From the NCBI RefSeq assembly GCF_022836435.1, contig NZ_BQXC01000001.1, positions 1,314,121 to 1,378,120 of the forward strand: a DNA stretch of 64,000 nt, in the 5' to 3' direction. The notes beneath the pieces are model-generated. The model was given only the letters and a program-made list of their open reading frames with translations. It made no database searches and was not told the origin of the DNA. Shown here piece after piece: positions 37,833 through 47,377 of this stretch. This stretch comes from Nitrosomonas sp. PY1. GTDB taxonomy: Bacteria; Pseudomonadota; Gammaproteobacteria; Burkholderiales; Nitrosomonadaceae. Every line of letters begins with the position of its first letter. Position 1 is the stretch's first letter. The position numbers and the translations under genes were made by a program.

Positions 37833-39110
37833 CTATCTTTCATTGTCCAGTTCATCCATAGCAATAAGTGGCAACTCCAATCCAGGAATCTCAGGCAAAA
37901 CACTGCCCGCGATACCTTGCAAATCTCCATACATGCCAACCGTCGATTCAATAACGCCTCGAATTTGTATTTCACGTTTTGCCCAAAGGCGTGTCATGAC
38001 TTTACGTTCCTTATCTAAATCTGCTTGCATGTCAGAAAATTTCTCTACAATCGCCTCAATCCGATGTCTAAATTTTGCCCCTGTCAAATAACTATAAATT
38101 AACTCCATTTTAGTTTCTTGACCTTGTTGCGCTTGGCGTACATTGGCAATTTCAATAAGTGATTGACGTAACGCAATTGCCAATGGAATGGCCAAACGCC
38201 ATTCCACTACCCATACACCGTCTAGCTGGCAAAAAGTTTCCATATTTTTAGGCAGAATATTGGATACTAAAATCGCTATTTCTGCTTTGGCTGTGCGCTG
38301 GTCTCCTTTAAGTTTAGCTAACCAAGCATCACTCCAATTTTTCGTTCTTTTGGTTTCCCATAAAATGGCACCGCACGCTTGTCCATTCGAATTCACTATT
38401 TTTTGCAACACATCGCCTCCAAACTCACCTTTAGCAATAGGTTCGATGCGATCAAATGAAAACGCAGAACGCAGAGCAGCTTCTAATTCAAGTTCTAGTG
38501 TCTCACCCTGTAGTTGCTGCGACCCCTGTTCGGCTTTACGTTTTAACTCATCAATTTGACGTTGCATCGAAGTAATCTGCGCTTCTTTCTCGGTGACTTT
38601 GAGTTTTAGATCATCTTCAACCTCTTGTTTAGCTTTTTGTCGTACTTGCATAATGGATGCTTGTACGCGCTTTTCTATGGTTAAATCCATTTCTCGCTTC
38701 GCATCATCTAATTCACGTTCCTTGCGCAACCAATTTGCTTGGGCTTTCTGCGCTTCTTCCAATTTTAGATCTCTCTGATGCAAAACTTGTTGTAATTCTG
38801 CAAGCTGCTTCGATTTTTCTTCCAAGTCAGCAGTTAATATTAATTTCGCTTTTTTGGCTTCATCCGCTGCTATTGTGATACGTTCAGCCTTTAATCTTGC
38901 TGAAATTTTCTCTTCCAGTTGATTCTGAGCATCTTCCAATGTCTTTTGATGATGTCTTAATACAGCTTCACGTTGCGATATATCAGTCTCTTTTTGCAGA
39001 ATCTTCGCTTCGTATTCCAGTTGTGTTGCTCGAATCAGCGGAGCAGCCAACGATTCGGTTAATTTGATTTCATTGGTGCAATGCGGGCAAGTAATTGTCG
39101 GCTCATTCAT
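37833..39110 (-). CDS. DUF2130 coiled-coil protein
   Basis: A 425-residue protein of unknown function. It starts with a zinc-finger-like CPHC pair (TITCPHCTNEIKL), has a long alpha-helical coiled coil (about 25-205, with many K/E/Q heptads), and ends in a globular domain (about 215-380) with GEFGGDVLQ and CGAILWETKRTKNWSDAWLAKL. The E-x-K in ILWETKRTKNW and the upstream acidic residues recall PD-(D/E)xK nucleases and the RmuC group, which is how DUF2130 is often described; no activity is established here. It stands alone. Confidence 0.8.
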   Translation of the reverse strand: MNEPTITCPHCTNEIKLTESLAAPLIRATQLEYEAKILQKETDISQREAVLRHHQKTLEDAQNQLEEKISARLKAERITIAADEAKKAKLILTADLEEKSKQLAELQQVLHQRDLKLEEAQKAQANWLRKERELDDAKREMDLTIEKRVQASIMQVRQKAKQEVEDDLKLKVTEKEAQITSMQRQIDELKRKAEQGSQQLQGETLELELEAALRSAFSFDRIEPIAKGEFGGDVLQKIVNSNGQACGAILWETKRTKNWSDAWLAKLKGDQRTAKAEIAILVSNILPKNMETFCQLDGVWVVEWRLAIPLAIALRQSLIEIANVRQAQQGQETKMELIYSYLTGAKFRHRIEAIVEKFSDMQADLDKERKVMTRLWAKREIQIRGVIESTVGMYGDLQGIAGSVLPEIPGLELPLIAMDELDNER

Positions 39111-39180
39111 GTTTATTATCTGCTATCAAAAGAGTGAGTGGTAGAGCCAGAATATATAGCAGAACCACAAGAAATAAATG

Positions 39181-40260
39181 TTATTTTAGCTGACTGATAT
39201 GCTCAACAGCTTGTTGCAGAATCCGATTTCTTTCTTGTTTAGGTAACTCGCTTATTTGCTTAATAGTTTCATAAAATTTACCCATATCACCATCAAGTTG
39301 CGTAAGAATTGCTTGGAATGATGGTACGGCTTGCGTATAGATAGAAACTGTCGCTAATAAAGCATTATTTAAGGGTTGCGCAAACCATTGATCATAGCTA
39401 TTAAATTCAGGATTTTCCGCTTTAATGCGTAGAAACTCTTCTCTTAAATCTCGATAAATGATTGATTTTTGAGTGCGCTTATCGGCATCACTCGCATTGG
39501 AATGAAACAACTCGAGTAGTCGCTGGCGATGTTTTAACACCAAATTAATAAATATCATCTCATTTTCATAGCGTACCATTAAAGCCATTTGCTCTTGATC
39601 GGTCCCCTTATATTTAAACCAGCGTCTGATGCCTTCATGCTCCACAGCGGTAGCAAAAGACTCGTTAAAGACCGTATCGTCAGGTACAAAAAGAATTTGA
39701 TGTGCCAATTCATGAAAAATAAGACGCGCCAAGTTCATTTCAGAATAACCGATAAAAGTGTTGAGTACTGGGTCGCTGAACCAGCCTAATGTAGAATATG
39801 CACGGATACCACCTACATGAACATCGTATCCTTCCTTTCTAAGTTCCTCCGCAAACTGCTCAGCACTCGCTTGTGAAAAAAAACCACGATAACCGACACA
39901 ACCAATCTGTACAAAGCACCATTGCTTAAGTGACACAGAAAGCTCGGGAGCAGCAAAAACATTCCATACAACAAAGGGGCGTTTTAAGTCGGTATAACTC
40001 GTATAGCTAAGGTTTTCTGGTAACTTTAAATGGTCCGTAGCAAATTGGCGTAATTCAACCACCTTAGTTAAGGCATTTTTGAGTTTAATATCAACATCCG
40101 GACTGGAAATAATACGACTAATCGGCTGAGAGCGATTGATAACCTCAAAATGACCACTGATCGCTTGAAAATAATAAGGTAAGTTCACGCAAGAGCCGAG
40201 CCAGATAATTTGACCGCCTACCAATGCAGTTTTCCATGTGCGAGCAAACCTTGAACTCAC
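39181..40260 (-). CDS. Predicted periplasmic zinc aminopeptidase (COG4324-like)
   Basis: A lipoprotein-like (GSC lipobox at C24) or exported metallopeptidase of 359 residues. The zincin motif H183-E184-x-x-H187 in IFHELAHQIL and the third ligand E200 in FNESFATAVEHEG are clear. The domain also includes GGIRAYSTLGWFSDPVLNTF, a strongly conserved block in the COG4324 putative aminopeptidases. Substrate unknown. It follows the DUF2130 gene upstream by 70 bp on the same strand, so the two might be co-transcribed. Confidence 0.82.
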   Translation of the reverse strand: MSSRFARTWKTALVGGQIIWLGSCVNLPYYFQAISGHFEVINRSQPISRIISSPDVDIKLKNALTKVVELRQFATDHLKLPENLSYTSYTDLKRPFVVWNVFAAPELSVSLKQWCFVQIGCVGYRGFFSQASAEQFAEELRKEGYDVHVGGIRAYSTLGWFSDPVLNTFIGYSEMNLARLIFHELAHQILFVPDDTVFNESFATAVEHEGIRRWFKYKGTDQEQMALMVRYENEMIFINLVLKHRQRLLELFHSNASDADKRTQKSIIYRDLREEFLRIKAENPEFNSYDQWFAQPLNNALLATVSIYTQAVPSFQAILTQLDGDMGKFYETIKQISELPKQERNRILQQAVEHISQLK

Positions 40261-40429
40261 ATTAGTCTCCTAGAAGAAAGCGATTCATTGTCATTAGTCT
40301 AATGTCGAAGGTATTTATTTCTTCCTCTAATATTACAAAAAACATTGCGCATTTCTCTTCTAACACATTAATTTATTTAAAAATTACCATTCAGAATTGC
40401 AACCTAATTAAACCACTCTTTACCAAAAG

Positions 40430-40455
40430 GCTTTATTTATTCATAAATAAGCCGT
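40430..40455. other. AT-rich stem-loop
   Basis: GGCTTTATTTAT followed by TC and ATAAATAAGCC form a nearly perfect hairpin. It lies upstream of the DUF3579 gene and upstream of the divergent aminopeptidase gene, so it may be a regulatory palindrome more than a terminator. Confidence 0.4.
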
Positions 40456-40521
40456 TCTAATCCCGGTATTTTTATAAAACAGCGCTAATTACGTAAAAAT
40501 CATCTTTTGAACCACCACCAT

Positions 40522-40926
40522 ATGATAAGCACATTTGAAGAGCTACTAATTTTAGGTATAACGTCAGAAAATCGTCCATTTCGTCCTAGCGATTGGACTG
40601 AGCGAATTTGTGGCGTAATTGCCGGTTATGATAAAAATGGAAGATGGGTTTACTCAGAATTTGCACAGCCTGTCATTCATGAAGGGCGCGCTAGTATTAG
40701 GGTAAAAACCGTACTGGAGAAAATTGATCCGAATACTTACCAATTTATTATCAATTTTGCTCATAACAATCAACTCCGTATCATTCCTGCTGGGAAAATT
40801 ACCCCTACTCTCGATATTATTCCAGCTGCTGTCAATGCTAAAAATTTTGAAAATAATTCTAATACAGCTGAAGAATTTGCCTTTTCATTTAAAAAAACAA
40901 TGACGACAATCGTAGCACTGCAATAG
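40522..40926 (+). CDS. DUF3579 protein
   Basis: Conserved betaproteobacterial protein of unknown function. The start is taken at the ATG giving MISTFEELLILGITSENRPF (134 residues); a TTG five codons earlier is possible. The core (ILGITSENRPFRPSDWTERIC ... VKTVLEKIDPNTYQFIINFA) matches my memory of DUF3579, which is usually about 100 residues, so the last about 30 residues are an extension. No catalytic motif is seen. It stands alone, followed by a gap. Confidence 0.7.
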   Translation: MISTFEELLILGITSENRPFRPSDWTERICGVIAGYDKNGRWVYSEFAQPVIHEGRASIRVKTVLEKIDPNTYQFIINFAHNNQLRIIPAGKITPTLDIIPAAVNAKNFENNSNTAEEFAFSFKKTMTTIVALQ

Positions 40927-41204
40927 GCAACCAAATTACTTTCATTCAGAAATTTCTAATTTCTTTAATTTTGATTATAAAGATATCTACACAAAAGAAA
41001 CTCTCTCACATTAATTAGTATCTAAGTATCTGTAGTCATTTCCATCTTCATTAGTTAAGCTAAATCGTTTATTCAACTATGAATAAAGCGTGTAATCACC
41101 GAGGAGATTGTTATTAGTAATCTCCAAAATTCAGTTATGATGTAACCTATTTTTTGTGAAGAAGATGTGAAGCAGTTACTCCGATACATTCTCAGAAAGT
41201 TTTT

Positions 41205-42635
41205 ATGCAAATTTCATCTCGATATTTATTATTATTGAATTTTTTTGTCTTTGGATTTTTTTCATCGACTACATTAGCACAACCATCCACTAACTTTCCC
41301 ATTGGAATTGACTCATTATCGCCACCGGCATTCTCACCGCCATCAACTATTGATTCCGAAGCATCGTCTGTTATAAAGCCTCTAATACGAAATGAAAATG
41401 AGTCAGATTACCCTCCTCCTTTATTGGATGAGCCTAAAGGACCCATGGTATTGCTAAGTATTGAGGAAATACAACAAATGGGGCTACGTGCCAACGGCAT
41501 GGTTCAAGCGGCTCGTTCGCAAGTAAGCATATCTCAGGCAGGTGTCGTTGCGGCCGCACAGTATCAGAATCCGGAAGTCATGTTCATGATGGGACCAGCC
41601 CACTCAAGAGTTGGAGAAGCCGTTTCAGGACCATTTAATCATCAGCGGTCTATAACGGTAGTTCAACCGATCGAAAACCCATTTATGCGAAGCGCACGTA
41701 TTAGTGCATCAGAATCTACTGTGAATGCCACTCGCGCTAGTCTTGATCAGGTCAGCGCAGATATGGCTGCGTTGTTACGGGTGCGCGCTTATGAGTTATT
41801 GCTCCGAGAAGAACAAGCAGAAATGGAGCAAAATATCCACGACTTACTGAAAGAAGTTCGCCGACGAATTGCTTCCCATGTTGAAAAAGGCGAAGCGGCA
41901 CGCTTTGAACTGATTCGCGCCGAAACTGAGGTACAAAATGCAGTCAACCGTAGAGATGCAGCGCAATTGACCGTACACCGTGCGCGCGTGCTGCTGATGC
42001 AACTCGCTGCAGGTTCACTACCGCTCAATTTTAAAATAAAAGGCTCCCTCAAAGATCCTATAAATTTGCCGCCTTTAGCGGAGCTCCGTGAACAAGTACC
42101 ACAAATTAATCCGGATATCGTACGATTAGAAGCCGAGCGCGAACGCGCCAATAAGCGGATTAGTCAAGAAAAAGCAACTATTTTGCCTTCCATCAATTTA
42201 ATTTATACAAATTACGAAGAGCAGCAATACTATTCAAATTCCGCAGGTATTAGCGTTAGACTTCCATTATTCTACCAACGTCGTGGTGAGATTGATACGG
42301 CGGTTCATGATTCAGCTCGTATAAGCGAAACATTAGAATATCGGCGGTATGAAATCGCGCAATTATTTGAAGCAGCATGGCACGCTCTACAAATTGCACA
42401 ACGCCGTGTCGCTTCATTTGAAGGCGGTTTAATTAAGGAAGCAGAGAATGCTGTAAGAGTCGCAGAAGCTGCCTATAAATTTGGTGAACGCGGTCTGATT
42501 GAATTTCTTGATACACAAAGGATTTTACGTGGGATTTTAGCCGATTCATTACTAGCGCGTTTTGACCTGCAATCAGCTGCGGCTGAAATTGATCGCTTAC
42601 GCGCACACTACCCCAAGGAGTTAATAGTCGAATGA
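41205..42635 (+). CDS. czcC: Outer membrane factor of metal efflux (CzcC-like)
   Basis: TolC-like outer membrane channel for the RND pump encoded next. The 476 residues start with a signal peptide (cleavage near TLA-QPS) and hold the two OEP repeats rich in coiled-coil helices (EIQQMGLRANGMVQAARSQV and the second around residues 300-470). It is the first gene of a CBA operon; its stop overlaps the czcB start (ATGA). RND partners are read from adjacency. The metal cannot be deduced from this subunit. Confidence 0.85.
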   Translation: MQISSRYLLLLNFFVFGFFSSTTLAQPSTNFPIGIDSLSPPAFSPPSTIDSEASSVIKPLIRNENESDYPPPLLDEPKGPMVLLSIEEIQQMGLRANGMVQAARSQVSISQAGVVAAAQYQNPEVMFMMGPAHSRVGEAVSGPFNHQRSITVVQPIENPFMRSARISASESTVNATRASLDQVSADMAALLRVRAYELLLREEQAEMEQNIHDLLKEVRRRIASHVEKGEAARFELIRAETEVQNAVNRRDAAQLTVHRARVLLMQLAAGSLPLNFKIKGSLKDPINLPPLAELREQVPQINPDIVRLEAERERANKRISQEKATILPSINLIYTNYEEQQYYSNSAGISVRLPLFYQRRGEIDTAVHDSARISETLEYRRYEIAQLFEAAWHALQIAQRRVASFEGGLIKEAENAVRVAEAAYKFGERGLIEFLDTQRILRGILADSLLARFDLQSAAAEIDRLRAHYPKELIVE

Positions 42636-43792
42636 AAGCTATATGGATACTGATTGGTTTTGCTGTAATCGCCTCATTAGGAATGGGGTGTAGCGATAAC
42701 GAATCCAAAGATGCCTCCAATAATGAAAGTGCAGCATCAGAAGAACGCGATTTCAATAACATTGTTGCTCGGCCCGATGTAGTAGATCGCCTTAAGTTAG
42801 GTTTCCCCACTTTAGTTGATCTTGCCGATAGGATACAAGTTCCCAGTCGCGTTCAAGTCGATGAAGAACGAACTGCGCACATGGGTTCTTACGTAACTGG
42901 TCGTATCATTAATTTATTCGTCATCCTAGGTGACTATGTAAAGCCCGGACAAGCTTTGGCGCGCATTACCAGCCCTGACTTAACCAATTCACAACTGGCT
43001 TATCTGCGGAGCCTGTCACGTGTTGTTGTGACGCAAAAAGCCTCAGACCGTGCGCGTCACTTATTGGCTGCGGATGCTATTCCTGTTGCCGAAGTGGAAC
43101 GCCGGCAATCCGAATTAGAGATTGCCAAAGCTGAAATGGCTGCATCAAGAGATCAATTGATCCTTTATGGTATGGGTGAAGACGATATTAAAAAGCTGAG
43201 TAAAACAGGAAAAACCCTACCCTGGATCGATATCAGAACCAACCGAGAAGGTTACGTAATTGCACGCAATGTAATTGTAGGTCAAGTGGTGCAACCTTCT
43301 GATTTATTATTTCAGATTGCTGATTTATCTTATGTCTGGGTGATCGGTGATGTTCCTGAGCAAATCGCTCGAGAGGTTGAGTTGGGGCAACATGTTGAAA
43401 TTAATGTTCCTGCTATCGGTAATCATTCGTTAGATGGTGTCATCATATTTGTATCAGACACCATTAATCGCTTGACGCGTACTGTGATGACCCGTGTTCT
43501 GGTCGAGAACTCGGAGCGCAAACTAAAACCCGATATGCTTGCTAATATGCATATTACGGATCCACTGCATAAATCAATCGTGGTGCCTGAAACTGCAGTT
43601 GTTCGTGAATTAAATTTGGACTATGTTTTTATATCTACAGGAGAAAATCGCTTCCAAAGAATTCCCGTCGAACTAGGCCCGGAGTTGGAGGGCTTGCGAC
43701 CTGTGATAAAAGGACTTTCTACCGAACAGAAAATTGTAATTGAGGGTGCATTTCATTTAGATAGCGAGCGTAAGCTTGCAGAACTGGAGTAG
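42632..43792 (+). CDS. czcB: Membrane fusion protein of metal efflux (CzcB-like)
   Basis: Periplasmic adaptor between the inner-membrane pump and the outer-membrane channel. Signal MKAIWILIGFAVIASLGMGC with a lipobox Cys at residue 20; then the biotinyl-lipoyl half-motifs (GSYVTGRIINLFVILGDYVKPGQALARI and its partner ATGGIVI-type TNREGYVIARNV), a helical hairpin, and beta-barrel domains. 386 residues. It starts inside the stop of czcC and ends 6 bp before czcA. No His-rich metal-binding N-terminus, as some Czc members have, is seen. Confidence 0.85.
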   Translation: MKAIWILIGFAVIASLGMGCSDNESKDASNNESAASEERDFNNIVARPDVVDRLKLGFPTLVDLADRIQVPSRVQVDEERTAHMGSYVTGRIINLFVILGDYVKPGQALARITSPDLTNSQLAYLRSLSRVVVTQKASDRARHLLAADAIPVAEVERRQSELEIAKAEMAASRDQLILYGMGEDDIKKLSKTGKTLPWIDIRTNREGYVIARNVIVGQVVQPSDLLFQIADLSYVWVIGDVPEQIAREVELGQHVEINVPAIGNHSLDGVIIFVSDTINRLTRTVMTRVLVENSERKLKPDMLANMHITDPLHKSIVVPETAVVRELNLDYVFISTGENRFQRIPVELGPELEGLRPVIKGLSTEQKIVIEGAFHLDSERKLAELE

Positions 43793-43798
43793 CAGGAT

Positions 43799-46700
43799 AT
43801 GGCTACCATAGTTCGTGCAATGCTAAATCAGCGTTTGCTAGTGTTGGTTCTCGCACTTGGCTTATGTATAGCAGGTGGATTTGCTGCCAAAAATTTGACA
43901 GTCGATGCATTTCCAGATGTCACCAATATTCAAGTCCAAGTAGCCACAGTTGCGATAGGACGCAGTCCAGAAGAGATGGAGCGATTAGTCACGGTACCCG
44001 TTGAAATTGCCATGACTGGCTTGCCTGGATTGGTTGAAATGCGCTCAATGAACAAAAGCGGGTTATCACTTATCACGTTGGTATTTACTGATGAAACCGA
44101 CGTGTTTTTTGCGCGGCAATTGGTCATGGAAAGGATTATCGATGTCACGCCGCGGTTGATTCCTGGCATTACACCCGTTCTTGGACCGGTTTCTACCGGT
44201 TTAGGCGAAGTGTATCAATACACTATTGAGCATCCTAGTGACGGTAAGCGCTCGTTAACTGAGCAAGAGTTAATGGATCGTCGCACCATACAAGATTGGG
44301 TGGTTAGGCCCATGCTACGATCAATACGCGGTGTAGCAGAAATCAACTCCATTGGCGGTTATGTCAAAGAATATCAAGTCTATGTCGATCCAAACAAATT
44401 GCGACATTACGATCTTACACTTGCACAGGTAGATCTTGCACTAGCCAGTAACAACGCCAATGCGAGCGGTAACATCCTCGCGCTACACTATGAGCAATAT
44501 CTGATCCGCGGTGTTGGACTCATCTCTTCGTTAGAAGATATCCGTAACATTGTACTAAAGGAAACGAACGGCGTTCCTATCTATGTCAGGGATGTTGCAA
44601 ATGTTGTGTTTGGTGGGGAAGTGCGCCAAGGCGCCAGTATCAAAAATGGCGATACTGAATCGGTTACTGGGGTCGTCATGATGCTGCGCGGCGGCAATGC
44701 AAAAGAAATTGTTAGCCGCATTAAAGAAAAAGTCGCCGAAATTAATGAGCGCGGAATTCTACCGGATGGATTGCAAATCGTTCCTTTTTACGACCGGACA
44801 GATTTAGTGGATAACGCATTACGAACTGTGCAAAGCACATTGATGGAATCACTCATTCTCGTCATTGTCGTACTATCCGTTTTTCTTGGTACTGTACGCA
44901 CGAGCTTTGTTGTGTGCTTTACCTTAATTATCACACCATTAGTGACTTTCATGGTCATGAATCATTATGGCATGCCCGCCAATTTAATGTCACTCGGTGG
45001 ACTTACTATTGCACTAGGGATGATGGTCGATCCAACTGTTGTAGTTGTAGAAAATATCTACCAACGTCTGGGAGAAGCCAAAGATACTGGAAAATCAAAA
45101 TATAACGTGATCGTCGATGCAGTCGCAGAGGTAGGAACACCGGTTATTTTTGGCTTAGTTGTTACTGTATTGGTATTTTTACCTTTAATGACACTGGAAG
45201 GCATGGAAGGAAAAACCTTCAGTCCACTTGCTGTCACCATCTCAATTTCACTATTTATTGCATTACTTGTATCGCTCATGCTATCGCCAGTGCTCTGTGA
45301 TTATTTGCTGAAGGGCGGCAGTGAAGAAGACACTCGGATTATTGCCATAATGAAAAACGGTTATCTAAAGGTTTTTGATTTGGCATCACGTAACCAGAAA
45401 AAAGCGATAATGATCGCTATCAGTTCTCTAATGGTAGCCTTTGCGTTATTCCCGCTCTTAGGTAAGTCTTTCATCCCTATCATGAAAGAAGGTGCGGTAA
45501 CCCCTGTGATTATTCGTGCACCATCTATTTCTTTGGATGAGGCGATCAAAATCGAAATGGAAGGAATGAAAGCTATTGCGGCAATTCCTGGAGTCAAATC
45601 AGTCGTCTCTAAATTAGGTCGTGGAGACACCGCTGCCGATCCAGCTTCTCAAAATGAATCTGATCCGATTGTCGATCTTGATCTGGTGAACTCAGGTCGC
45701 ACACAACTTGAAATCGAGGAAGATATTCGCAAAGCATTGACCATACTGCCTGGTGTAAACATTGTCATTTCACAGCCTATTGCGCAAAGAGTCGATGAAA
45801 TGGTTACTGGCGTTCGTTCACAAGTAGCTGTTAAGATTTTTGGCGATGATTTAGAAGAACTACGAAAATTATCCGAACAAGTCGCACGTATCGTTAAATC
45901 AACGCGAGGTGCCCGAGATATTCGTATTGAACGTTTATCTGGACAACAAGAATTGACGATTAATATTGATCGCCGTGCTATTGCACGACATGGATTGAAT
46001 GTCTCGGATGTCAATGAATTGATCGCTACCGCAGTTGGAGGTAAAGCCGTTACACAAGTTTTTGAGGGTGAGAGGCGCTTTACCTTATTGCTCAGATTTC
46101 CAGAAGAAGTTCGATATGATGTAGAAGCCATTAAAGAATTGTTACTACGTCCTGCAACCATAATAACGGGAAAGGAAGGAGCCGGTGCAGGTGGCAGATT
46201 GGTTCCACTGAAGGCTGTTGCGGAAATCAAAGTAGTTGATGGACCAGCAATTATTTCACGTGAATTCGCACGGCGTCGAGTTGTTGTTGGTGCCAATGTG
46301 CATAACCGTGACATGGGGGGATTCGTAGCAGAACTACAAGAACGCGCGGCCAAAGAAATTAAGCTGCCCCCCGGATATTATTTTGTCTGGGGTGGACAAT
46401 TTGAAAACATGGAACGCGCGATGGCTAAGCTTGGAGTGATTGTACCAGTTACCTTGGCAGTCATTTTCTTTCTGTTATTCATGTTATTTAATTCCGTCAA
46501 AATGGCGATTCTGATTTATTTGGTGCTTCCGTTTGCATCGGTAGGAGGAGTGGTTGGTTTGTATCTTACCGGACAGTACCTATCGGTGCCTGCATCGGTA
46601 GGTTTTATTGCTGTCTGGGGCACATCGATCTTAAATGGCGTAGTATTGATTTCGTTCGTACGAGAATTGCGTCAAAAAGGCATGAGTATTGCAGAAGCCA

Positions 46701-46984
46701 CTCGAAAGGCCTGCTCTCAACGTTTCCGTCCTGTTATGATGACTGCTGCAACAACAATACTAGGGCTAGCACCCTTTTTGACAGCAACCGGACTCGGCTC
46801 CGAAGTTCAAAAACCACTAGCCATTGTAGTGATTTTTGGTTTGACTACTGCTACCATGATGACGATGGTCGTTATGCCAATAATTTATCATTGGTTTGAT
46901 GATATAGTGACAACAAAAGAAAGTGAAACTGAAGGTGAATCAACTGACGCAAAAAATGTAACCGTATCACCGGCTATCAAGTAA
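43799..46984 (+). CDS. czcA: HME-type RND metal efflux pump (CzcA/CusA-like)
   Basis: Proton-driven exporter of heavy metals, 12 TM helices and two periplasmic loops, 1061 residues. The start LVLVLALGLCIAGGFAAKNL and SPEEMERLVTVPVEIAMTGL blocks are those of the HME group. In TM4 the proton-relay segment reads IALGMMVDPTVVVVENIYQR: the second Asp and Glu are present, but the first Asp that defines the zinc/cobalt/cadmium CzcA subgroup (DFGxxxD) is Ala, as in CusA-type or other HME groups. So the metal is not certain. Last gene of the operon; no terminator hairpin found. Confidence 0.88.
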   Translation: MATIVRAMLNQRLLVLVLALGLCIAGGFAAKNLTVDAFPDVTNIQVQVATVAIGRSPEEMERLVTVPVEIAMTGLPGLVEMRSMNKSGLSLITLVFTDETDVFFARQLVMERIIDVTPRLIPGITPVLGPVSTGLGEVYQYTIEHPSDGKRSLTEQELMDRRTIQDWVVRPMLRSIRGVAEINSIGGYVKEYQVYVDPNKLRHYDLTLAQVDLALASNNANASGNILALHYEQYLIRGVGLISSLEDIRNIVLKETNGVPIYVRDVANVVFGGEVRQGASIKNGDTESVTGVVMMLRGGNAKEIVSRIKEKVAEINERGILPDGLQIVPFYDRTDLVDNALRTVQSTLMESLILVIVVLSVFLGTVRTSFVVCFTLIITPLVTFMVMNHYGMPANLMSLGGLTIALGMMVDPTVVVVENIYQRLGEAKDTGKSKYNVIVDAVAEVGTPVIFGLVVTVLVFLPLMTLEGMEGKTFSPLAVTISISLFIALLVSLMLSPVLCDYLLKGGSEEDTRIIAIMKNGYLKVFDLASRNQKKAIMIAISSLMVAFALFPLLGKSFIPIMKEGAVTPVIIRAPSISLDEAIKIEMEGMKAIAAIPGVKSVVSKLGRGDTAADPASQNESDPIVDLDLVNSGRTQLEIEEDIRKALTILPGVNIVISQPIAQRVDEMVTGVRSQVAVKIFGDDLEELRKLSEQVARIVKSTRGARDIRIERLSGQQELTINIDRRAIARHGLNVSDVNELIATAVGGKAVTQVFEGERRFTLLLRFPEEVRYDVEAIKELLLRPATIITGKEGAGAGGRLVPLKAVAEIKVVDGPAIISREFARRRVVVGANVHNRDMGGFVAELQERAAKEIKLPPGYYFVWGGQFENMERAMAKLGVIVPVTLAVIFFLLFMLFNSVKMAILIYLVLPFASVGGVVGLYLTGQYLSVPASVGFIAVWGTSILNGVVLISFVRELRQKGMSIAEATRKACSQRFRPVMMTAATTILGLAPFLTATGLGSEVQKPLAIVVIFGLTTATMMTMVVMPIIYHWFDDIVTTKESETEGESTDAKNVTVSPAIK

Positions 46985-47024
46985 CTGACCTACTTAACCA
47001 GTGCTTACTCAGAAAAATATATCG

Positions 47025-47211
47025 TTCATTGATTCAAACCATTACAACAGATGAAATATTTCACCTGTTGCTTCACAACAAAATGCCCTGGGGTAAGCCT
47101 GGAGTCATGACTATTCTGTGAATATTGTTGAGGTATCGTGGATATGAATACACGATAAGGAACTATGCTAAGAAGCAGAGAAGGATATCAAAAATTACAT
47201 GAAGTAGGCGG
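47025..47211 (+). pseudogene. Decayed IS200-type TnpA relic
   Basis: Plus-strand remnant of the same kind of transposase as at 7278-7586. Readable pieces are TTDEIF near 47050, then a string matching LWGGxxW ... Y in other frames, then EYTIRNYAKKQ and a tail aligning at DNA level with the end of tnpA (ACACGATA-GGAACTATG and TATCAAAAATTACATGAAGT). The two ends stay in step while stops and small indels break the middle. The 5' half (HUH region) was not found. No terminal hairpin is obvious. Confidence 0.65.
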
Positions 47212-47377
47212 TTTGCTTTTTTCTAACTTCCCATGTCCCACAGTTCTGATACTTCGCTCCATAGGGTAAATCAATAAACTCTCCTACAGCAAGGCTATAA
47301 AAAATCTCAAGTTTATCTTCACTCTCATAATACCTAATAGCCTGGTAACTGTATGTGATACAAAGGATATATAATTT

